Assembly (NCBI GenBank): GCA_018662005.1
Contig: JABJHA010000032.1
Location: 62,001 to 126,000 of the forward strand
Direction: 5' to 3'
Source: Rhodospirillaceae bacterium
GTDB lineage: Bacteria; Pseudomonadota; Alphaproteobacteria; Rhodospirillales; JABHCV01
DNA length: 64,000 nucleotides
Below, in pieces: positions 50,651 through 60,780 of the stretch. Positions within the stretch are counted from its first letter, which is position 1, and each line of letters begins with the position of its first letter. A model generated the notes under the pieces. The model did not search any database and had not been told where the DNA came from. It saw only the letters and a list, made by a program, of their open reading frames with translations. The translations under genes were made by a program, and so were the position numbers.

Positions 50651-52047
50651 ACCCGGAACCACCATCAAGAGCGACCGTTTCCGAGGGCTTTATTGAAGAC
50701 CTGCGTTCCATTGTTGGCGACAGATTGTCAACCGGTGCCAGCGTTTGTGAACAACATGGTCAGGATTTATCCTACCACACCCCTTCACCGCCCGACGTGG
50801 TTGTCTTCGCGATCAGTACGCAAGAAGTCTCTGCCATCGTTAAGCTGTGCGCGGCCAGCAAAGTGCCGGTTATTCCTTATGGAGCGGGAACCTCGCTGGA
50901 AGGCCATCTGATCGCATTGAGAGGTGGCGTCAGTATCGATTTGAGCCAGATGAACGAAGTTGTCAGCGTCAATGCCGATGACATGGATGTTGTGGTGCAG
51001 GCTGGCGTCAGCCGCAAGCAACTCAATCAACACCTCCATAATACGGGCCTGTTTTTCCCGGTTGACCCGGGCGCCGATGCTTCTCTGGGTGGCATGGTGG
51101 CGACGCGAGCGTCGGGCACCAATGCGGTGCGATACGGGACCATGCGCGAAAACGTTCTGGCCCTGACAGTGGTGATGGCTGATGGCCGGATCGTCCACAC
51201 GGGCAGCCGGGCCAGGAAATCCTCGACAGGCTACGACCTGACCCACTTGATGGTCGGTTCGGAAGGAACTCTGGGTGTTGTCACGGAAGTGACCCTCAAA
51301 CTGCACGGCATTGCCGAAGCAACCTCCGCCGCCGTGGTTCCGTTTGAAACCCTTGAAGGGGCCGTTAACACCGTCATTCAGACCATTCAGTTCGGCGTTC
51401 CCATCGCCCGCATTGAGTTGCTTGATGAGGTTCAGGTGAAGGCGAGCAATCTTTATTCCAAGACCGATAACCCGGAGCAGCCGACCTTGTTCCTTGAATT
51501 CAACGGGTCGGAAGCCAGCGTCAAGGAGCAGACAGAGCAGGTCAGGGACATCTGTGATGAAAATGGCGGCGGAGAGTTTCGTTGGTCAACCCGCCATGAC
51601 GAACGTGATAAACTGTGGGAGGCCCGCCATAATGTTGCCTATGCCAATATGGCGCTGATGCCGGGTTGCAAGATCATGGTCACCGATGCCTGTGTGCCGA
51701 TCTCAAATCTGGCCGCCTGCCTTCTTGAAACGCGCAAGGATATTGACGAATCAGGTATGTTCGCGCCAATTGTTGGCCACGTCGGGGATGGTAATTTTCA
51801 CCTGACCATTTTACTCGACCCCGATGATGATGAAGCGATCACACGCGCCCATGCCCTCAATGACAGGATGATCAAAAGGGTTCTGGATATGGGCGGAACC
51901 AGTTCAGGTGAACACGGGGTCGGCATGGGTAAAATAGAATACATGGAAGATGAGCACGGCGAAGGTGTTGCCGTTATGCGTCAGATAAAGCAGGCTCTCG
52001 ACCCCCAAAACATTATGAATCCCGGAAAGATTCTTCCTGCGGGATAA
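50647..52047 (+). CDS. FAD-linked oxidase, D-lactate dehydrogenase-like
   Basis: 466 residues, a second GlcD/DLD-family enzyme in the glc operon. PCMH motifs are PVIPYGAGTSLEGHL, VVVQAGVSRKQLNQHLHNTG and PGADASLGGMVATRASGTNAVRYG; the C-terminal HVGDGNFHLTILLDPDD and TSSGEHGVGMGKIEYM match D-lactate dehydrogenase (cytochrome) and related 2-hydroxyacid oxidases. It is probably a separate hydroxyacid dehydrogenase that shares electron acceptors or substrate range with GlcDEF. D-lactate is a guess from family; D-2-hydroxyglutarate is possible. Confidence 0.88.
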   Translation: MNPEPPSRATVSEGFIEDLRSIVGDRLSTGASVCEQHGQDLSYHTPSPPDVVVFAISTQEVSAIVKLCAASKVPVIPYGAGTSLEGHLIALRGGVSIDLSQMNEVVSVNADDMDVVVQAGVSRKQLNQHLHNTGLFFPVDPGADASLGGMVATRASGTNAVRYGTMRENVLALTVVMADGRIVHTGSRARKSSTGYDLTHLMVGSEGTLGVVTEVTLKLHGIAEATSAAVVPFETLEGAVNTVIQTIQFGVPIARIELLDEVQVKASNLYSKTDNPEQPTLFLEFNGSEASVKEQTEQVRDICDENGGGEFRWSTRHDERDKLWEARHNVAYANMALMPGCKIMVTDACVPISNLAACLLETRKDIDESGMFAPIVGHVGDGNFHLTILLDPDDDEAITRAHALNDRMIKRVLDMGGTSSGEHGVGMGKIEYMEDEHGEGVAVMRQIKQALDPQNIMNPGKILPAG

Positions 52048-52128
52048 ACAGATCACCCTTTGGTTTGCCCATTGCAGGCCAAGTCACTAATATCCCTTGT
52101 ATTATATGACGTTAAGGAGCGAACAAGC

Positions 52129-55100
52129 GTGAACAAGATTCTGACCGGCGCAGGCATTTTGATTGCCATTGTTGTTGCGGCAATCCTGGTCGGTCCGGGC
52201 ATGATCGACTGGAACAGCTATAAGGCCGACATTACCGAGCAGGCCGAGCATTTTACCGGGCGCAAGCTGAGCATCGACGGGACCATCGAAATTTCGATTT
52301 TGCCAGCCCCGGCCCTGATCGCAAACGATGTCCGCCTGGCCAACGTCGATGGGGCCAGTGCCGCCGATATGGTCAGCCTGAAATCACTGCAGGTTCGTGT
52401 CGCCCTGGGGCCTCTGCTTAGTGGCCAAATCAAGGTGCAGACTGTCCATCTGGTTGATCCGGTAATCGAACTGGAAAGTTTTGCAAACGGTCGCACCAAT
52501 TTGGAATTCGCCGTTGGTGGCGGGGACGTCGCTGCGGAACAACCCGAAAGCACAAAAGAGGCATTGCCTGAAACGCCCACGACCCAGGCTGGCGAAGGGG
52601 GCTTTAGTCTGGATAATTTCGTCGTCCAGAATGCGACTGTCATTTATCGCGACGCCAAGGCTGGCAGCATTGAACGTATTGAAAAATTTAACGCTACCTT
52701 TGCCGCGGCGTCCCTGGACGGTCCCTTTGAAAGCACCGGCAATCTTTTCGCCCGCGGGGTTCCCCTGGAATATACGGTTTCGGTCGGCAAGATCATTGAA
52801 CAGCGCACCGCACCGCTCAGCCTGACCATCGGCTTGCAGCCCGGGGATACCAAATCCACCCTGTCGGGCGCCATTATCGGTCTGAATGAAGTGCCGACGT
52901 TTAAGGGTTTTCTTAAATCCACCGGCAAGAATTTGGCGTCGCTTATCCAGTCGTTGGGACCCAAGGGGCGGCTGCCGGGTTTGCTCGGCCAGACCTTCGC
53001 CCTGGAAGGTGAGGTCGAGGCTTCGGCAAGCGAACTGAAAGTCGCCAATATGAGCGTCAGCCTCGGCAACACCACCGCGACGGGATCGGGTGCTCTTAAA
53101 CTGGAAGAAAACATCGTCGTCGATCTTGAGCTTGGCGTTGACAGTATTGACGTCGACAAGTGGATGGCGATTCCGGAAATTAAAAAAGTCGTCGTCCCGG
53201 CCCCGCAAAGCAAGCAGGTCATGACAGAGGGGGCGGAGCCTAAAACCACGGTTTCTTTGGAAATGCCGGCTAAAATCAGTGAATCTGCAGCAGACCCGAT
53301 GGCGGGGGGCTTGCCGAAAAATATAGAGGCAACGTTGAAATTCAATGCTGACTCCCTGACCCTAAAAGGGGGTCTGATAAGACAAGCCCGTCTTAGCGCC
53401 GAACTCAGCGGTGGCGAGATCGTCATTAACCAGATTTCCGCCCTGCTTCCGGGTAGCGCCGATGTTGCGTTGTTCGGTTTTGTCGTTGCAGATGAAGGCC
53501 AACCCCGCTTTGAAGGCGACCTTGAAGTGTCAGTCGGCGACTTGCGCGGGGTAACGGGATGGCTTGGCGCGCCGCCGCCGCCGGTGCCTTCTGACCGCCT
53601 TCGTAAAATGACTCTGGCTGCAAAACTGACGGCCAATGCAAAGGCCATTACGGCAAGCGATCTTGATGTTTTATTTGACAGTTCGCGTTTGACGGGCAAG
53701 GCGGTCATTCGTTTGGGCCAGCGCATGGGGATTGATACGGACCTGACTCTCGATCGCATCAATTTGGATGCCTACCTGGTTCCGGGCGCAGCGATAAGCA
53801 CCCCGCCGCCACCGCCGAAAATTCCCGAAACGCCGACAGCGACAGCGGAAGCGAAAGCCAAAAAAGCCGAATCCATGGGCGGGATTGCAGCCATCAGCGC
53901 CTTAAATGAATTTGACGCTAACCTGAAAGGCCGTATCCAAACCCTTGTTTACGAAGGTGCCCAAATCAAGAATGTCAAACTGGACGGCTCGGTTCAGAAC
54001 GGTGCGATCAATGTACGCAATATCAGTATCGACAAGCTGGCAGGTTCGACATTCAAGGCCAGCGGTCTGATCAAAAATCTCGATGGTATCCCGCAATTGG
54101 ACAATGTTCGCCTTGATGCCAAGGCCGCCGACGTTTCGCGTCTGCTGCGTCTGGCCGGTATCGAATCACCGCTTGATTCCAGAAAACTGGGAATGCTGAC
54201 ATTCGCCGGGCAGGTCGACGGATCGGCACTGAACCCGGATATGGGTTTTAGCCTGAAAGGCGCCGGAACCAGCATTGCTCTGGTTGGCAAGGCGTCGTTT
54301 CTGCCTGTCGTCGGTGGTTTTGAAGGCAAGTTGAAAGTTGTCCACGGAAATATCGTCCAGATGTTACGCTCTTTGGGCGTCGATTACCGGCCGGGGGGAA
54401 AGCTCGGCGGATTGAATCTGGAAAGCCAAATTAAGGCTGATCTTTCGGGACTGACCTTAAATGAATTGGCTGGACAGGTGGGGCCGGTAAAGATGAACGG
54501 GGCCGCCAAGGTATCGATAAGCGGGCCGAGAACAAAAATTTCTGCCGATCTCAATACCGACAGGATCGTCGCGGATGTGTTTTTACCAGCCTCGAAAGGG
54601 GCCTTTCGGATTGACCCGGCCGGGCCCGTTGCTGCCGCCTTTATCGGTCCTCGCGCCCCTGCCGGCAAATCTGCTTTCAAACGGCTTGTCGCCTTTGCCA
54701 CAAGCCGTTGGCCAACCGATCCCATAGATCTTTCGGTTTTGAAAAGTTTTGATGCTGACATCAAGGTCAAATCCAGGGCGCTGGTTTTTGGTAACTATCA
54801 ACTCGATAACGCGGATGTGGCGGCAACGGTCGATGATGGCGTGTTGCAGTTGGAAAAGCTGAACGGTGGCCTGTTTGGCGGTGCTATCGCCGCCACCGCA
54901 AACATTCGCGCTGCTTCCCCGTCAACCGTTGAAACCGCCATTTCATTGAAAAATCTGGATGTGGCCAGGGGTCTGATGGCTGTTATCGGCGAAACTCCCG
55001 CCGGTGGCAGGGCCGGAATGGATGTCAATTTGAAGACAAGCGGCTTCACGGTTGCCGATCTGGTTGCGGCCCTTGGTGGCAGGGGGGCAATCGCCTTGAA

Positions 55101-55725
55101 GGGGCTGGACGTGGCCAAGACAGGGAAGGGCACGGCGCTTTCTTCCGTGCTTGGTCTGGTCGCCGGACTGAATAATCTTGGCGGTGTACTTTCAGGCAAA
55201 AAAGCCGGTGCAGGGTTGGCTGATGTCACGGGCTCTTTCAATATTAACAAGGGAATTGCAACATCGAACGATCTGGCGTTGCTGTCTTCCATGGGTACCG
55301 GACAGGCCAGGGGAAGCGTTGATCTGTCGCGTTGGCTGATTGATGTCGCAGGCCAGGTCGAAATGTCACAAAATTTTCTTGGCCTGATCCTTAACCAGGG
55401 ACAAGCGACGCCGTCGCTGTTGCCGTTTTCCATCAAGGGCAATCTGGACGCCCCCAATGTCAAGCTGGATACCTCGAAATTGCAGGGGGCGGGGCTTCCC
55501 ATTCCGGGACTGGACAAGGTGCTGAAGAAAAAGGGTCTTGGAAATATCCTGCAACAGATCATTCCGGGATTGGGTGGGTCAACCGGCAGTCAGCCAACGT
55601 CACCACCGCCGTCCACATCAACAGGCAACACCCCGCCACCGCCTCCGCCACCACCGTCATCGGAGCCACAGAAACTGAAACCCCAGGACTTGCTTAAGGG
55701 TCTGTTGAAGGGGCTGGGCGGTTAG
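52129..55725 (+). CDS. AsmA-family protein
   Basis: 1198 residues from GTG at 52129 with AAGGAG 9 nt upstream. An N-terminal membrane anchor (ILTGAGILIAIVVAAILVGP) is followed by the AsmA N-terminal domain (GRKLSIDGTIEISILPAPALIANDVRLANVDGAS in pieces) and long repeated beta-rich chorein-like segments. The C-terminal AsmA_2 domain carries NLKTSGFTVADLVAALGGRGAI. The end is a proline/serine-rich linker (a run of eight prolines) and a short amphipathic tail. AsmA proteins span the periplasm and are thought to move phospholipids to the outer membrane. The proline-rich tail is an extension not usual in E. coli AsmA. It is convergent with the RHH gene and overlaps it by 32 nt. Confidence 0.88.
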   Translation: MNKILTGAGILIAIVVAAILVGPGMIDWNSYKADITEQAEHFTGRKLSIDGTIEISILPAPALIANDVRLANVDGASAADMVSLKSLQVRVALGPLLSGQIKVQTVHLVDPVIELESFANGRTNLEFAVGGGDVAAEQPESTKEALPETPTTQAGEGGFSLDNFVVQNATVIYRDAKAGSIERIEKFNATFAAASLDGPFESTGNLFARGVPLEYTVSVGKIIEQRTAPLSLTIGLQPGDTKSTLSGAIIGLNEVPTFKGFLKSTGKNLASLIQSLGPKGRLPGLLGQTFALEGEVEASASELKVANMSVSLGNTTATGSGALKLEENIVVDLELGVDSIDVDKWMAIPEIKKVVVPAPQSKQVMTEGAEPKTTVSLEMPAKISESAADPMAGGLPKNIEATLKFNADSLTLKGGLIRQARLSAELSGGEIVINQISALLPGSADVALFGFVVADEGQPRFEGDLEVSVGDLRGVTGWLGAPPPPVPSDRLRKMTLAAKLTANAKAITASDLDVLFDSSRLTGKAVIRLGQRMGIDTDLTLDRINLDAYLVPGAAISTPPPPPKIPETPTATAEAKAKKAESMGGIAAISALNEFDANLKGRIQTLVYEGAQIKNVKLDGSVQNGAINVRNISIDKLAGSTFKASGLIKNLDGIPQLDNVRLDAKAADVSRLLRLAGIESPLDSRKLGMLTFAGQVDGSALNPDMGFSLKGAGTSIALVGKASFLPVVGGFEGKLKVVHGNIVQMLRSLGVDYRPGGKLGGLNLESQIKADLSGLTLNELAGQVGPVKMNGAAKVSISGPRTKISADLNTDRIVADVFLPASKGAFRIDPAGPVAAAFIGPRAPAGKSAFKRLVAFATSRWPTDPIDLSVLKSFDADIKVKSRALVFGNYQLDNADVAATVDDGVLQLEKLNGGLFGGAIAATANIRAASPSTVETAISLKNLDVARGLMAVIGETPAGGRAGMDVNLKTSGFTVADLVAALGGRGAIALKGLDVAKTGKGTALSSVLGLVAGLNNLGGVLSGKKAGAGLADVTGSFNINKGIATSNDLALLSSMGTGQARGSVDLSRWLIDVAGQVEMSQNFLGLILNQGQATPSLLPFSIKGNLDAPNVKLDTSKLQGAGLPIPGLDKVLKKKGLGNILQQIIPGLGGSTGSQPTSPPPSTSTGNTPPPPPPPPSSEPQKLKPQDLLKGLLKGLGG

Positions 55726-55927
55726 CCAGGACATAAAGCCGGATGGCGCTGGACAGGTTGCCATCGCGGCCACCGTCGACCTGGGCGACAAGGTCGTTGA
55801 TGGAAAGGCCCTTGTCTCGGGCGATCCGGCAAAAAGCATCCCAGAATGCATTCTCCAGCGACACGCTGGTTTGATGTCCGGCGATCAACACCGAATGCTT
55901 GCGGATGGCTGCGGGTTCGCTGCTCAT
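55694..55927 (-). CDS. Ribbon-helix-helix (RHH_4-like) protein
   Basis: 77 residues. The core KHSVLIAGHQTSVSLENAFWDAF is followed by an RHH-type helix pair (LSINDLVAQVDGG...NLSSAIRLYVL), matching the ribbon-helix-helix family often paired with aryl-sulfate or hydrolase genes in Alphaproteobacteria. It probably forms a dimer that binds DNA and may regulate the hydrolase; target unknown. The ATG overlaps the hydrolase stop by 4 nt, so the two are one operon. Confidence 0.8.
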   Translation of the reverse strand: MSSEPAAIRKHSVLIAGHQTSVSLENAFWDAFCRIARDKGLSINDLVAQVDGGRDGNLSSAIRLYVLANRPAPSTDP

Positions 55928-56547
55928 TTCAGCGCCGTGACGAAACTGGCGAAAGCATCGATCGCCTGATCCCAGTTCTGTTGTTCGGTGCGTCCGGATT
56001 TCTTGCGGGGCTTGAAACCGTGTTCGCCATCTTCAAGCCAGGATACCTTGATCGCCGGTGACAGTGGATAGCTCGCGACATCCTGCTTGTTGCCAAGGCT
56101 GTCCCGCTCCCCTTGCAGGAAGAGGGCCGGGGTCGTCAATTCTTGCAGGTGATCAATGCGCAATTTGTCGGGCTTTCCTGGCGGGTGAAAAGGATATCCC
56201 AGGCATACCAGCCCTTTGACGTGCGATTGGTCGGCGACCATTGAGGCAATCCGCCCGCCCATGGATTTGCCACCGATAACAAGGTTTTTCGGGCCCAAAT
56301 CCGCGATCACCGCCTCCCAGGTTTCAAGCAGCACCCTGGCCGGATTTGGCGGGCGTTTTTTGCCGTTCTCACGGCGTTCAACCATGTAGGGGAATTCAAA
56401 GCGCACGACCCTGAACCCGTGATTTCCCAGACCAACGGCAAAGGTTTCCATGAACGCCGTATCCATCGGCGCCCCGGCGCCGTGGGCGATGGCGATGGTG
56501 GTGTCGGCCTTTTCAGGACCATCAAACAAAAAATCTGTTTTAGGCAT
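55924..56547 (-). CDS. Alpha/beta hydrolase (KANL3/Tex30-like)
   Basis: 207 residues. The nucleophile elbow is GGKSMGG with Ser95; likely triad partners are Asp149 (QGERDSLG) and His176 (DGEHGFKP). The oxyanion region AHGAGAPMDT is at 21-30. This small family is found in many bacteria and eukaryotes (Tex30), with unknown substrate. It lies upstream of the RHH gene and divergent from the histidine kinase. Confidence 0.87.
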   Translation of the reverse strand: MPKTDFLFDGPEKADTTIAIAHGAGAPMDTAFMETFAVGLGNHGFRVVRFEFPYMVERRENGKKRPPNPARVLLETWEAVIADLGPKNLVIGGKSMGGRIASMVADQSHVKGLVCLGYPFHPPGKPDKLRIDHLQELTTPALFLQGERDSLGNKQDVASYPLSPAIKVSWLEDGEHGFKPRKKSGRTEQQNWDQAIDAFASFVTALK

Positions 56548-56670
56548 CGTCAGTTTTCACAGTTGATGAACATCAATTAACTTTCTCATTCTTATATATA
56601 CGATCCACCGTATGATGCGAGCCTCAAGGATGGAGCAGCGCTGTATGTTGGCGAAATAATATCTTGAACA

Positions 56671-58173
56671 ATGGGGGGAGTAGAATTTCAAGTGTCGCAT
56701 AAAGTCATAAACACCTTGGCACAAAAAAATGAAAAGATTCTGCCGCCGGGCCTGGCTGTCGGCATTGCGGCCATGGGTCTGGTTTTTGATTTGAACATGC
56801 CCCTCGGTGTGGCCGGCGGCATTCCTTATGTCGCCTTGGTGATGCTGGGACTGTGGGCATCCCGGCGCGAGCAGGTCCTTTATCTTGCCATTTTCGCCAC
56901 TATTCTGACCTTTGTCGGTTATTATTTGTCACCGCCCGGTGGTGTGGCGTGGGTTGTCTTCACCAATCGGATGTTGGCTTTGTTCGCCATCTGGGCAACG
57001 GCGATGGTGATCTATAATTACGCCAAGTTAATGGACAATCAACGCAAGATGGCAAGTGCAGTCGAGCAGAGTTCCGTCGGCATTATTATCACCGATACCA
57101 ATGGGGTAATTGAATACGCCAACCCAAAAGTTTCCCACATATCAGGCTATTCACAAGCCGAAGTGGTCGGTCAGGGCCCGCGCATTTTCAAATCCGATCT
57201 GACGGCCGACGAAACGTACGAAAACCTGTGGGAAACGGTTCTTGCGGGTGATGAGTGGCAAGGCGAACTCATTAATAAAAATAAAGATGGCGACTATTAC
57301 TGGGAAGAACTGCAGGTCTTTCCAATCAGGGGCAGGACCGGGCGAGTCAAAAACTTTGTCGCTATCATGGAGGATATCTCCGAACGCAAGAAAAACGAGG
57401 AGAAATTGATTGCGGCCATCCAGGTGGCCGAAAACGCCAATGAGGCGAAATCAAGTTTCCTGGCCAATATGAGCCATGAGTTCAGAACCCCTTTGAATGC
57501 TATTCTGGGCTTTTCTGAAACCATAAAAATGCAAATCCTTGGGCCTATGGGAAACGATAAATATACCCAATACATTGACCATATTCATGGGTCGGCGGTG
57601 CACCTGGGCAAACTGGTGGAGGAAATTCTCGACCTGTCCAAGATTGAGGCCGGTATACAGGAAATTGACGAGAAAGAAATTATTGTTACCGAACTGCTGC
57701 AAAGTTGTTTGGCGTTGGTCAATGAGCAGTCCAGAAGTGCGAAAATCAGGATCAATACCCATGTTGATCCGGCGCTACCGCTGCTCTTTGCCGATGAGCG
57801 CATGATCAAGCAAGTGATCTTAAATTTGCTGTCCAACGCCATCAAATTTTCAAAAAAAGGGAACGAGGTCATTTTGAAGAGCTTTTTATCCGAAGGCGGT
57901 CAGTTGATGATTGAGGTCAGCGATACCGGGATTGGCATTTCCAGGGATGATTACGAAAAAGTATTCGCCATTTTTGGTCAGGCTGAAAATATTTTTACCC
58001 GCTCACATGATGGCGCTGGCCTGGGTCTGCCCATTAGCCGCCGACTGGTCGAGTTGCATAGCGGTACGCTGGAACTCGAAAGTGAGTTCGGAGAGGGAAC
58101 GACAGTTACCCTTGCCTTCCCGCCAGATCGAGCGGTCACCACTTCCCGGGAAGGTTTGCAGTCTGAGGGCTGA
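56671..58173 (+). CDS. PAS-domain sensor histidine kinase
   Basis: About 493-500 residues; GTG at 56692 has GGGGGAG upstream and may be the real start. Three to four membrane helices lie in residues 25-115. A PAS domain spans 125-240 (VGIIITDTNGVIEYANPKVSHISGY, then NKDGDYYWEELQVFPI). HisKA has SSFLANMSHEFRTPLN with the phosphorylated His269. HATPase_c has NLLSNAIKFS (N box), DTGIGI (G1) and GAGLGLPISRRLV (G2). No response regulator is adjacent, so its partner is elsewhere. The signal is unknown; the membrane domain resembles a MASE-like sensor. Confidence 0.92.
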   Translation: MGGVEFQVSHKVINTLAQKNEKILPPGLAVGIAAMGLVFDLNMPLGVAGGIPYVALVMLGLWASRREQVLYLAIFATILTFVGYYLSPPGGVAWVVFTNRMLALFAIWATAMVIYNYAKLMDNQRKMASAVEQSSVGIIITDTNGVIEYANPKVSHISGYSQAEVVGQGPRIFKSDLTADETYENLWETVLAGDEWQGELINKNKDGDYYWEELQVFPIRGRTGRVKNFVAIMEDISERKKNEEKLIAAIQVAENANEAKSSFLANMSHEFRTPLNAILGFSETIKMQILGPMGNDKYTQYIDHIHGSAVHLGKLVEEILDLSKIEAGIQEIDEKEIIVTELLQSCLALVNEQSRSAKIRINTHVDPALPLLFADERMIKQVILNLLSNAIKFSKKGNEVILKSFLSEGGQLMIEVSDTGIGISRDDYEKVFAIFGQAENIFTRSHDGAGLGLPISRRLVELHSGTLELESEFGEGTTVTLAFPPDRAVTTSREGLQSEG

Positions 58174-58181
58174 ACTCGTCG

Positions 58182-59813
58182 TTAGAAAAATTCGGCGAAG
58201 AAATCGTTGCCTTTGTCATCGACGACGATGAAGGCGGGGAAGTTTTCGACCTCGATACGCCAGATCGCTTCCATGCCCAGTTCTTCGTATTCCTGGACTT
58301 CGACTTTTTTGATGCAGTCCAGTGCCAGCCGCGCCGCCGGCCCGCCGATAGAACCAAGGTAGAACCCGCCGTGAGCCTTGCAGGCATCTGTCACCTGTTT
58401 GGAGCGGTTGCCCTTGGCCAGCATGACCATGGAGCCGCCGGCGGCCTGGAAGGGTTCGATATAGGAATCCATGCGGCCCGCCGTGGTCGGCCCGAAGGAT
58501 CCCGATGCGTAGCCTTCGGGCGTTTTGGCGGGGCCCGCATAATAGACGGGATGGTCCTTGAAGTATTGGGGCAGTTCTTGGCCTTTGTCGAGACGCTCTT
58601 TCAGTTCGGCGTGGGCGATATCGCGGGCGACAATAAGCGTGCCGCTTAGGGAAAGGCGGGTCTTGACCGGGTGTTTGGATAATTCCGCCCTGACCTGATC
58701 CATGGGTTGGTTCAAGTCGATGTTGACGACGGCGTCCGAAAGTTGGCCTTCGGAAACCTCTGGCAGGTACTTGGCCGGGTCACGTTCCAGGGCTTCGATG
58801 AAAACGCCTTCCGCAGTTATTTTGCCAAGACATTGGCGGTCGGCCGAGCATGAAACACCAATTCCAACCGGGCATGAGGCACCATGACGGGGCAGCCGGA
58901 TGACGCGCACGTCGTGGCAAAAATACTTGCCGCCAAATTGCGCGCCGATGCCCATGCTCTGGGTCATTTTGTGAACCGCTGCTTCCATTTCCAGATCACG
59001 GAAAGCCTGGCCGTGCTCGTTGCCAGTGGTGGGCAGGGTATCAAGATAGCGGGTCGAGGCCAGCTTGACGGTTTTCAAATTGGCCTCCGCCGAAGTGCCG
59101 CCAATAACCACAGCCAGATGATACGGCGGGCAGGCCGCCGTTCCCAGGGTGCGGATTTTCTCGTCCAGAAACGTCATCAGGCTTTCCGGGTTGAGCAGCG
59201 CCTTGGTTTGTTGAAAAAGAAACGTCTTGTTGGCCGACCCACCACCCTTGGCCATGAACAGGAATTTGTATTCCTTGCCCTCGCTGGCGTAGATGTCGAT
59301 CTGGGCAGGCAGATTGTTGCCGGTATTGGTTTCAGTAAACATGTCCAGCGGCGCTACCTGGGAATAGCGCAAGTTGCTTTCGGTGAAGGTTTTCAGAACC
59401 CCTTCGCTCAATGCGGCTTCGTCACCGCCACCGGTCCATACCTGCTGGCCCTTGTAGGCCATGACAATGGCGGTGCCGGTGTCCTGGCACATGGGCAGGA
59501 TACCGCCTGCCGAAATGTTGGCGTTTTTCAACAGGTCGAGGGCAACGAAACGGTCATTGTCCGATGCCTCATCGTCATCCAGGATAGTGCGCAGTTGTTG
59601 CAGATGTCCGGGCCTGAGCAGATGGGAAATATCGACCATTGCTGCCGCGCACAAAATTTTCAGGGCTTCGGTGTCAACTTTTAGAACTTGCGTTCCTTCA
59701 AAGTCGGCCAGGCTGACATGATCCGTGGTTAAAAGACGCCACGGCGTTTCGGCCTGGGCAAGCGGGAACATGGTGTGATGGTCGTAGGCGCTCATTACTT
59801 TTTCCGAGCTCAT
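58182..59813 (-). CDS. Class I fumarate hydratase (iron-sulfur)
   Basis: 543 residues (537 if the second ATG at 59795 is used). Class I fumarase features are [14 protein letters not shown] and [20 protein letters not shown], providing the cluster cysteines, [16 protein letters not shown], and the C-terminal domain [28 protein letters not shown]. It interconverts fumarate and malate in the TCA cycle with an oxygen-sensitive [4Fe-4S] cluster. It directly follows sspB (TAATG), and an 18-nt duplication creates two start sites. No class II fumarase is in the window. Confidence 0.94.
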   Translation of the reverse strand: MSSEKVMSAYDHHTMFPLAQAETPWRLLTTDHVSLADFEGTQVLKVDTEALKILCAAAMVDISHLLRPGHLQQLRTILDDDEASDNDRFVALDLLKNANISAGGILPMCQDTGTAIVMAYKGQQVWTGGGDEAALSEGVLKTFTESNLRYSQVAPLDMFTETNTGNNLPAQIDIYASEGKEYKFLFMAKGGGSANKTFLFQQTKALLNPESLMTFLDEKIRTLGTAACPPYHLAVVIGGTSAEANLKTVKLASTRYLDTLPTTGNEHGQAFRDLEMEAAVHKMTQSMGIGAQFGGKYFCHDVRVIRLPRHGASCPVGIGVSCSADRQCLGKITAEGVFIEALERDPAKYLPEVSEGQLSDAVVNIDLNQPMDQVRAELSKHPVKTRLSLSGTLIVARDIAHAELKERLDKGQELPQYFKDHPVYYAGPAKTPEGYASGSFGPTTAGRMDSYIEPFQAAGGSMVMLAKGNRSKQVTDACKAHGGFYLGSIGGPAARLALDCIKKVEVQEYEELGMEAIWRIEVENFPAFIVVDDKGNDFFAEFF

Positions 59814-59825
59814 TACTTTTTCCGA
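59791..59825. repeat. 18-bp tandem duplication at the sspB stop / fumarase start
   Basis: CTCATTACTTTTTCCGA occurs at 59791-59807 and again at 59809-59825. On the minus strand each unit reads TCGGAAAAAGTAATGAG, giving two in-frame ATGs for fumarase. Because the offset is 18 nt the frame is kept, and six residues are duplicated at the N-terminus (MSSEKV then MSAYDH). Confidence 0.85.
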
Positions 59826-60364
59826 AATGTGTCGAGCGCGATGACTTCGCCCATCTTGTCGTCCTCATCTTCCTCTCGGACGTCGGGGGTCTCGTCATTG
59901 TCGTCCTCGCCTGTCGGACCAGGCTGGAATGGTGTTGTCTCGGCAACGGCAAGCGCTTCAGCCGCTGCGGGTGCAGGGCTGTCTTTTGTCTCTGCGTTGT
60001 CTTCGGGCATTGCCGTTTTCAATTGCAGGACAAAATTAACAGCCGGGTCGGCAAAGGCGGTGATCGCCGAAAACGGGATGGAAAGGAAGCAGGACCGCCC
60101 GCTAAAGCTCAGGTTGACGCTGAAACCATCATCGGTAACGGTCAGGTTCTGGAATTGATGTTGCAGGACGATGGTCATTTCTTCGGGATGTTCAAGGCGC
60201 AGGTGGGTCGGAATATCGACATCGTCGCGAGCGGTTAGGAAAGTAATGAAGAAATGATGATCGCCGGGAAGCCCCTCGACGACAGTTTGCTCAAGGGCGC
60301 GTTTGATAACGTTGCGCAGGGCTTCTTCGACCCACTTCTCGTAACTGAAAAATTCGTTGTCCAT
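59813..60364 (-). CDS. sspB: SspB, ClpXP protease adaptor
   Basis: 183 residues. The N-terminal substrate-binding domain ([58 protein letters not shown]) is the alphaproteobacterial SspB form. The acidic linker (ending with [21 protein letters not shown] in pieces) leads to the C-terminal ClpX-docking stretch [12 protein letters not shown]. It tethers ssrA-tagged proteins to ClpXP. The tmRNA gene that makes such tags lies 90 nt upstream on the same strand. Confidence 0.93.
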   Translation of the reverse strand: MDNEFFSYEKWVEEALRNVIKRALEQTVVEGLPGDHHFFITFLTARDDVDIPTHLRLEHPEEMTIVLQHQFQNLTVTDDGFSVNLSFSGRSCFLSIPFSAITAFADPAVNFVLQLKTAMPEDNAETKDSPAPAAAEALAVAETTPFQPGPTGEDDNDETPDVREEDEDDKMGEVIALDTFRKK

Positions 60365-60394
60365 TTTTAAAGTGCCGTTTGCCCGGTTGATTTT

Positions 60395-60665
60395 TAACCT
60401 AATCGAGTGGGGGGCTTCTGTTGCCAGGTGCCCCCCGAACCCCGTAGTAAGAGCCGTTAGGCTGCTACTGCAAATGCCTCATTATCGTTGGCATTTCTCT
60501 GATTGGCCCGATAACGGTGGGTACCATGCCGAACGAAAGCCATGCCTTTACCACGTACGTCGATCCTGTTTCGCCCCCATTGCAAACCCTTGACCCAAGG
60601 GCTTGAAAAATTTGGTGGAGGCGCCGGGCACTGCCCCCGGGTCCGCAACGATTATTCCGCATAGT
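60395..60665 (-). ncRNA. ssrA: Two-piece (circularly permuted) tmRNA
   Basis: On the minus strand the acceptor piece comes first and ends GGCGCCTCCACCA (CCA at 60615-60613). After a 34-nt intervening loop, the coding piece starts GGGGGCGAAACAGGATCGAC from 60578. The two pieces pair as a 7-bp acceptor stem (GGGGGCG with CGCCTCC). The tag frame at 60492-60457 reads ANDNEAFAVAA followed by TAA, a typical alphaproteobacterial degradation tag. A G/C-rich hairpin (GGGGGGC/GCCCCCC) closes the coding piece near 60405-60440. The outer ends are approximate. It rescues stalled ribosomes and marks products for ClpXP through SspB, encoded next door. Confidence 0.93.
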
Positions 60666-60780
60666 GTTTATCGTTATAGTCGGTTACCCGACCCACCATA
60701 TATAAGCCTAATGAAAGGCTATTGGAAGAGCCGCAGATGAGGTATTTTGGGGCAATAGAATCGGCTTGGGGAATAACCCT

